A stretch of 8,914 bases of DNA from Candidatus Equinaster intestinalis (GTDB taxonomy: Bacteria; Bacillota_A; Clostridia; Oscillospirales; Acutalibacteraceae), in contig JAGHTJ010000073.1 of the NCBI GenBank assembly GCA_018065375.1, positions 1 through 8,914 on the forward strand, in the 5' to 3' direction. The translations under genes and the position numbers were made by a program. Shown piece after piece: positions 6,255-8,914 of the stretch. The notes under the pieces are model-generated. The model worked only from the letters and a program-made list of their open reading frames with translations, made no database searches and was not told the origin of the DNA. Each line of letters starts with the position of its first letter. The first letter of the stretch is position 1.

Positions 6255-7562
6255 TTAAATTTTACCTGCGCGATTATCAATAACACGCTTTGCCTTACCC
6301 TCACTGCGAATGATTGATTTCGGGTTAACAAGGTGAACATTTGCACCAATGCCGAGAGTGGAGCGAAGCTGCTCAACGATTGATTTTTCGAGCCTTGAAA
6401 TAGATTTTACATCGTCGGTAAAGAAATCTTCGCTCATTTCAACATTAATATCGAATGTATCGGTATTATTTACGCGGTCAACGATAATCTGATAGTTAGG
6501 TGTAATATTGCCGCTGACTTTAAGCAGAACTTCCTCAATTTGCGAGGGGAATACATTTACGCCGCGAATGATAAGCATATCGTCGGTTCTGCCGCTTGGC
6601 TTATGCATACGCAAATGTGTTCTGCCGCATTTGCACTTTTCGGGTATAAGCGAGCAAATATCACGCGTTCTGTAACGGATAACCGGAAAAGCCTCTTTAT
6701 TAAGAGAGGTGAACACAAGCTCGCCGACCGAGCCTGCAGGCAAAGGCTGCTCTGTTTCGGGGTCGATAATTTCGGCAATAAAATTATCCTCCCAGATATG
6801 CATACCCGATTGATATCGGCACTCACAGGCAACGCCCGGGCCCATAACCTCGGAAAGGCCGTAAATATCATATGCCTTTATACCGAGCTTGGCTTCGAGC
6901 TGAGTTCTCATAACCTCCGACCAAGGCTCAGCGCCGAAAATACCTATGCGCAGTTTAATCTGGTCCTTAACCCCCATCTTTTCGATTTCCTCAGCCAAAT
7001 ACATAGCATAAGAGGGGGTGCAGAAAAGAACGGTAACGCCGAAATCTATCATTGTTTGAATCTGCAAAGCGGTGTTGCCCGAGGACATCGGAACAACCGT
7101 TGCCCCAACCTTTTCGGCTCCCGCATGTGAGCCGAAGCCGCCGGTAAAGAGGCCGTAACCAAACGAAATCTGAATAATATCTTTATTGGTAACTCCGATT
7201 TCGGTGAGCATTCTCGCAATGCATTCCGCCCACATATCAAGGTCATTTTCGGTATAACCCACAACTATTCTTTTGCCGGTAGTGCCGCTTGAAGCGTGCA
7301 GGCGCACTATGTTTTCCATAGGCTCGGCAAAAAGTCCGTAAGGATAATAGTCCCGCAAGTCTTTTTTATAGGAAAACGGGAGATTATTAAGGTCCTCGAT
7401 GCCTTTTATATCTTCGGGTTTTAAGCCTATTTCGTCCATACGGTTACGGAAGCACTCTACCCTTTCGTAGCACCGCTTAACCTGATTTATGAGTTTTTCG
7501 CTCTGGAGCTTTTGTAGCTCATCGCGGGGTATATTTTCAATCCCGGGATTTCTGACTGCCAT
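6255..7562 (-). CDS. paaK: Phenylacetate-CoA ligase family enzyme (arylacetate-CoA ligase)
   Basis: A 435-residue adenylate-forming enzyme, the standard PaaK length. It catalyses acid + ATP + CoA to acyl-CoA + AMP + PPi, with phenylacetate or indoleacetate the expected acid. The ATP-binding loop ASSGTTGK is at 90-97, the adenine-binding segment YDIYGLSEVMGPGVACEC at 231-248, RYRTRD at 296-301, the hinge GRTDDMLIIRGVNVFPSQIEEVL at 324-346, and the C-terminal lysine motif EGKAKRVID at 421-429. A CKCGRT segment (310-315) is typical of the family. The gene starts 5 nt after the membrane protein gene, with its GAGGAT ribosome site overlapping that gene's last codons, so translation is probably coupled. 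With iorAB beside it, the substrate is more likely an arylacetate made from or used for aromatic amino acids than part of aerobic phenylacetate breakdown: no other paa genes are seen. Confidence 0.93.
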   Translation of the reverse strand: MAVRNPGIENIPRDELQKLQSEKLINQVKRCYERVECFRNRMDEIGLKPEDIKGIEDLNNLPFSYKKDLRDYYPYGLFAEPMENIVRLHASSGTTGKRIVVGYTENDLDMWAECIARMLTEIGVTNKDIIQISFGYGLFTGGFGSHAGAEKVGATVVPMSSGNTALQIQTMIDFGVTVLFCTPSYAMYLAEEIEKMGVKDQIKLRIGIFGAEPWSEVMRTQLEAKLGIKAYDIYGLSEVMGPGVACECRYQSGMHIWEDNFIAEIIDPETEQPLPAGSVGELVFTSLNKEAFPVIRYRTRDICSLIPEKCKCGRTHLRMHKPSGRTDDMLIIRGVNVFPSQIEEVLLKVSGNITPNYQIIVDRVNNTDTFDINVEMSEDFFTDDVKSISRLEKSIVEQLRSTLGIGANVHLVNPKSIIRSEGKAKRVIDNRAGKI

Positions 7563-7567
7563 ATTTT

Positions 7568-8281
7568 TTATCCTCGTTTATTAAAAATTTTATTCAGGAA
7601 TTTAACTATCTGACCAACGCAGACTGCCGCAAGCACTGTTCCCTCGCGAACTACCGCTTTGCCTGCCGCAAAAGAGCCGAAGCCACCGAGCAAGCCTAAC
7701 TGCAAAATAAGAGCAATGGTTATCATGGAAACATCAACTATGGTTTTGCAGTTGCCGAATTTTTTGCCCGAAACCTGCGAAATTGCAGCCGCAAGACCTT
7801 CTGCAGGCATAGGCACCAGCTTCGGTTTAAGGTAAATAAACACGCCTATACCGATAACCACAATGCTTACAAGCAGATATACAAGCTGCATTATGTATCC
7901 GCTCGGTGCGGGAACGCCCATCATAAGCCCGTCAAACTCCGCTTTAATACCGATATTGATACCCGCAAGTGTGGGTGTAAAATGAGCGATACCTACAAAG
8001 TCCACCATAAGGCCGAAAATGATTGCAACGGGAACACCGAGAATATTTACGGGTTTGAACTTTTTGCGGAGCACTATAAACTGCGCCAGAACAAGAACGC
8101 AGTAAACTACAATTACCATACTGCCGAGCGATACATTAACGGCTTTTGAAAGCACACCCGGAATAGAGCTTACAGGAGAAATACCGAGCCCCGAAAGCTT
8201 TGAAATATTTATGCCTATCGCAATAATCAAAAGCCCGATAAGGTATACTATAACATTAAAAATTTTTTTAAGAGCTTTCAT
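7568..8281 (-). CDS. YczE/YitT-type integral membrane protein
   Basis: A 237-residue hydrophobic protein with at least five probable membrane segments (about 9-27, 54-72, 79-100, 128-151 and 184-204) and perhaps a sixth near 214-229. The loop SKLSGLGISPVSSIPGVLS (27-45) after the first segment, and the C-terminal REGTVLAAVCVGQIVKFLNK, are characteristic of the YczE/YyaS/YitT-like family, whose function is poorly known. There is no ATPase partner or substrate-binding protein. It has a strong AAGGAGGGAG ribosome site and sits 12 nt after iorB and 5 nt before paaK, so it belongs to the arylacetate operon. A role in moving aromatic acids or amino acids across the membrane is possible but rests only on context. 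Confidence 0.85.
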   Translation of the reverse strand: MKALKKIFNVIVYLIGLLIIAIGINISKLSGLGISPVSSIPGVLSKAVNVSLGSMVIVVYCVLVLAQFIVLRKKFKPVNILGVPVAIIFGLMVDFVGIAHFTPTLAGINIGIKAEFDGLMMGVPAPSGYIMQLVYLLVSIVVIGIGVFIYLKPKLVPMPAEGLAAAISQVSGKKFGNCKTIVDVSMITIALILQLGLLGGFGSFAAGKAVVREGTVLAAVCVGQIVKFLNKIFNKRG

Positions 8282-8293
8282 GAAACTCCCTCC

Positions 8294-8866
8294 TTAATAA
8301 TTATAACCGAGCTCAAAGGCTTTAAGATTTACATCAAGGAATTTTTGCGGAACGGTATCTTTAATTACTTTAAGCCAATTTTCATAAGGAATATCGGTGT
8401 TTTTAGCCATAACGCCTATAAGCACGACATTAACGGCTTTGATACTGCCGGCTTTTGTTGCGAGAGAAAGAGCATCAAGCTCGGTAAGGTCTACCATTTT
8501 GCTTAATTTTTCGGCAATATTTTCGGGATACTTTGCCGCGCCCGTTATAACGGGCATCGGGTTTATCGACTGCGAATTTACGATAATTTTACCGCCTTTT
8601 TTAAGCCACGGCAAAGCCCTATAAGCCTCGAGCAGCTCGAAAGCCAGAATAATATCTGCTTCGCCCTTATCGATAATAGGCGACCAAACCTTTTCGCCAT
8701 ACTTAACATAGGTTACAACACTTCCGCCGCGTTGGCTCATACCGTGTACCTCGGAAACCTTAACATCATAGCCCTCGTTTATAACGGTATTGCCGAGAAT
8801 ACGGCTTGCAAGAAGTGTTCCCTGACCGCCAACACCGACAATCATAATATTTGTTGTATTTTTCAT
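8294..8866 (-). CDS. iorB: Indolepyruvate:ferredoxin oxidoreductase, beta subunit
   Basis: A 190-residue 2-oxoacid:ferredoxin oxidoreductase gamma-type subunit, normal length for IorB. With IorA it forms the oxygen-sensitive cytoplasmic enzyme that interconverts arylpyruvate + CoA with arylacetyl-CoA + CO2, using ferredoxin as electron carrier. The N-terminal glycine-rich segment GVGGQGTLLASRIL is at 11-24 and the highly conserved VHGMSQRGGSVVTYV at 40-54. I chose the ATG at 8866 because AAGGGG lies 8 nt upstream; an in-frame GTG at 8875 would add only MFF and overlaps that ribosome site. The gene begins 12 nt after the iorA stop, and the iorA stop codon overlaps the iorB ribosome site, consistent with coupled translation of the two subunits. 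Confidence 0.93.
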   Translation of the reverse strand: MKNTTNIMIVGVGGQGTLLASRILGNTVINEGYDVKVSEVHGMSQRGGSVVTYVKYGEKVWSPIIDKGEADIILAFELLEAYRALPWLKKGGKIIVNSQSINPMPVITGAAKYPENIAEKLSKMVDLTELDALSLATKAGSIKAVNVVLIGVMAKNTDIPYENWLKVIKDTVPQKFLDVNLKAFELGYNY

Positions 8867-8874
8867 AAAGAACA

Positions 8875-8880
8875 CCCCTT
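8875..8880 (-). promoter_or_regulatory. Ribosome binding site deciding the iorB start
   Basis: Minus-strand AAGGGG is 8 nt before the ATG at 8866 and overlaps the iorA TAA stop. Spacing and layout match those of the GH1 gene, where an in-frame GTG also overlaps the site. Confidence 0.8.
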
Positions 8881-8914
8881 AATCTTTCTTTTCGATTGCG
8901 CCGAAGGGACAAAC
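8879..8914 (-). CDS. iorA: Indolepyruvate:ferredoxin oxidoreductase alpha subunit, C-terminal end only
   Basis: The last 11 codons and the stop of a gene that begins beyond the right edge. The readable tail, VCPFGAIEKKD, is the end of a 4Fe-4S ferredoxin-type domain (the final Cys-Pro plus GAIE), as found at the C-terminus of IorA. Its position directly before iorB supports this. IorA carries the thiamine-diphosphate site and the iron-sulfur clusters, none of which except this last cysteine is in the window. Confidence 0.8.
   Translation of the reverse strand, partial: VCPFGAIEKKD

Noticed and set aside
6540..7130. 196-residue plus-strand open frame opposite paaK
   Set aside because: The PaaK motifs on the minus strand are complete and in order, and the plus frame has no recognisable features or ribosome site.

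Overview
The window looks like chromosomal DNA of an anaerobic, low-to-mid GC Gram-positive bacterium, most likely a gut or rumen clostridium (Oscillospiraceae/Ruminococcaceae-like). Signs of this are AGGAGG-type ribosome sites, TTGACT/TATAAT-type promoters, compact rho-independent terminators, a SpoIIAA/RsbV-RsbW-like pair and an indolepyruvate:ferredoxin oxidoreductase. The family placement is inference. I see no mobile element, CRISPR array, tRNA or rRNA.

Layout. (1) 1-1472: a single plus-strand GH1 beta-glucosidase gene with a clear sigma-A promoter, closed by a terminator that also serves the convergent radA. (2) 1478-2836, minus: radA, a DNA repair/recombination ATPase. (3) 2859-3682, minus: a free-standing two-gene partner-switch operon (STAS anti-sigma-factor antagonist, then HATPase anti-sigma factor/serine kinase). 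It has its own extended -10 promoter and its own terminator, and no sigma factor gene is beside it. (4) 3618-3811: an intergenic stretch with a UUCG hairpin terminator and a perfect 16-bp palindrome. (5) 3812-4558, minus: a PHP-family histidinol-phosphatase. (6) 4575-8914, minus: a tightly packed operon that enters from beyond the right edge. In transcription order it is iorA (only the C-terminal tail is present), iorB, a YczE/YitT-type membrane protein, a paaK-type arylacetate-CoA ligase, a tandem-ACT protein and a class I/II aminotransferase, followed by a terminator.

How the genes fit together. The right-hand operon contains all three enzyme activities needed to connect aromatic amino acids, arylpyruvates, arylacetyl-CoA and free arylacetates. 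The aminotransferase interconverts amino acid and 2-oxo acid. IorAB interconverts arylpyruvate and arylacetyl-CoA using ferredoxin. PaaK interconverts arylacetyl-CoA and arylacetate. The chain could run oxidatively (amino acid fermentation) or reductively (salvage of phenylacetate or indoleacetate into Phe or Trp, as known biochemically from rumen bacteria and methanogens). The AMP-forming ligase and the ACT-domain sensor lean mildly towards salvage, but the sequence alone does not settle it. The membrane protein in the same operon is a candidate transporter for these acids. All gene families here are known. The least explained items are the operon's direction and its membrane protein, the orphan partner-switch pair, and the palindrome.
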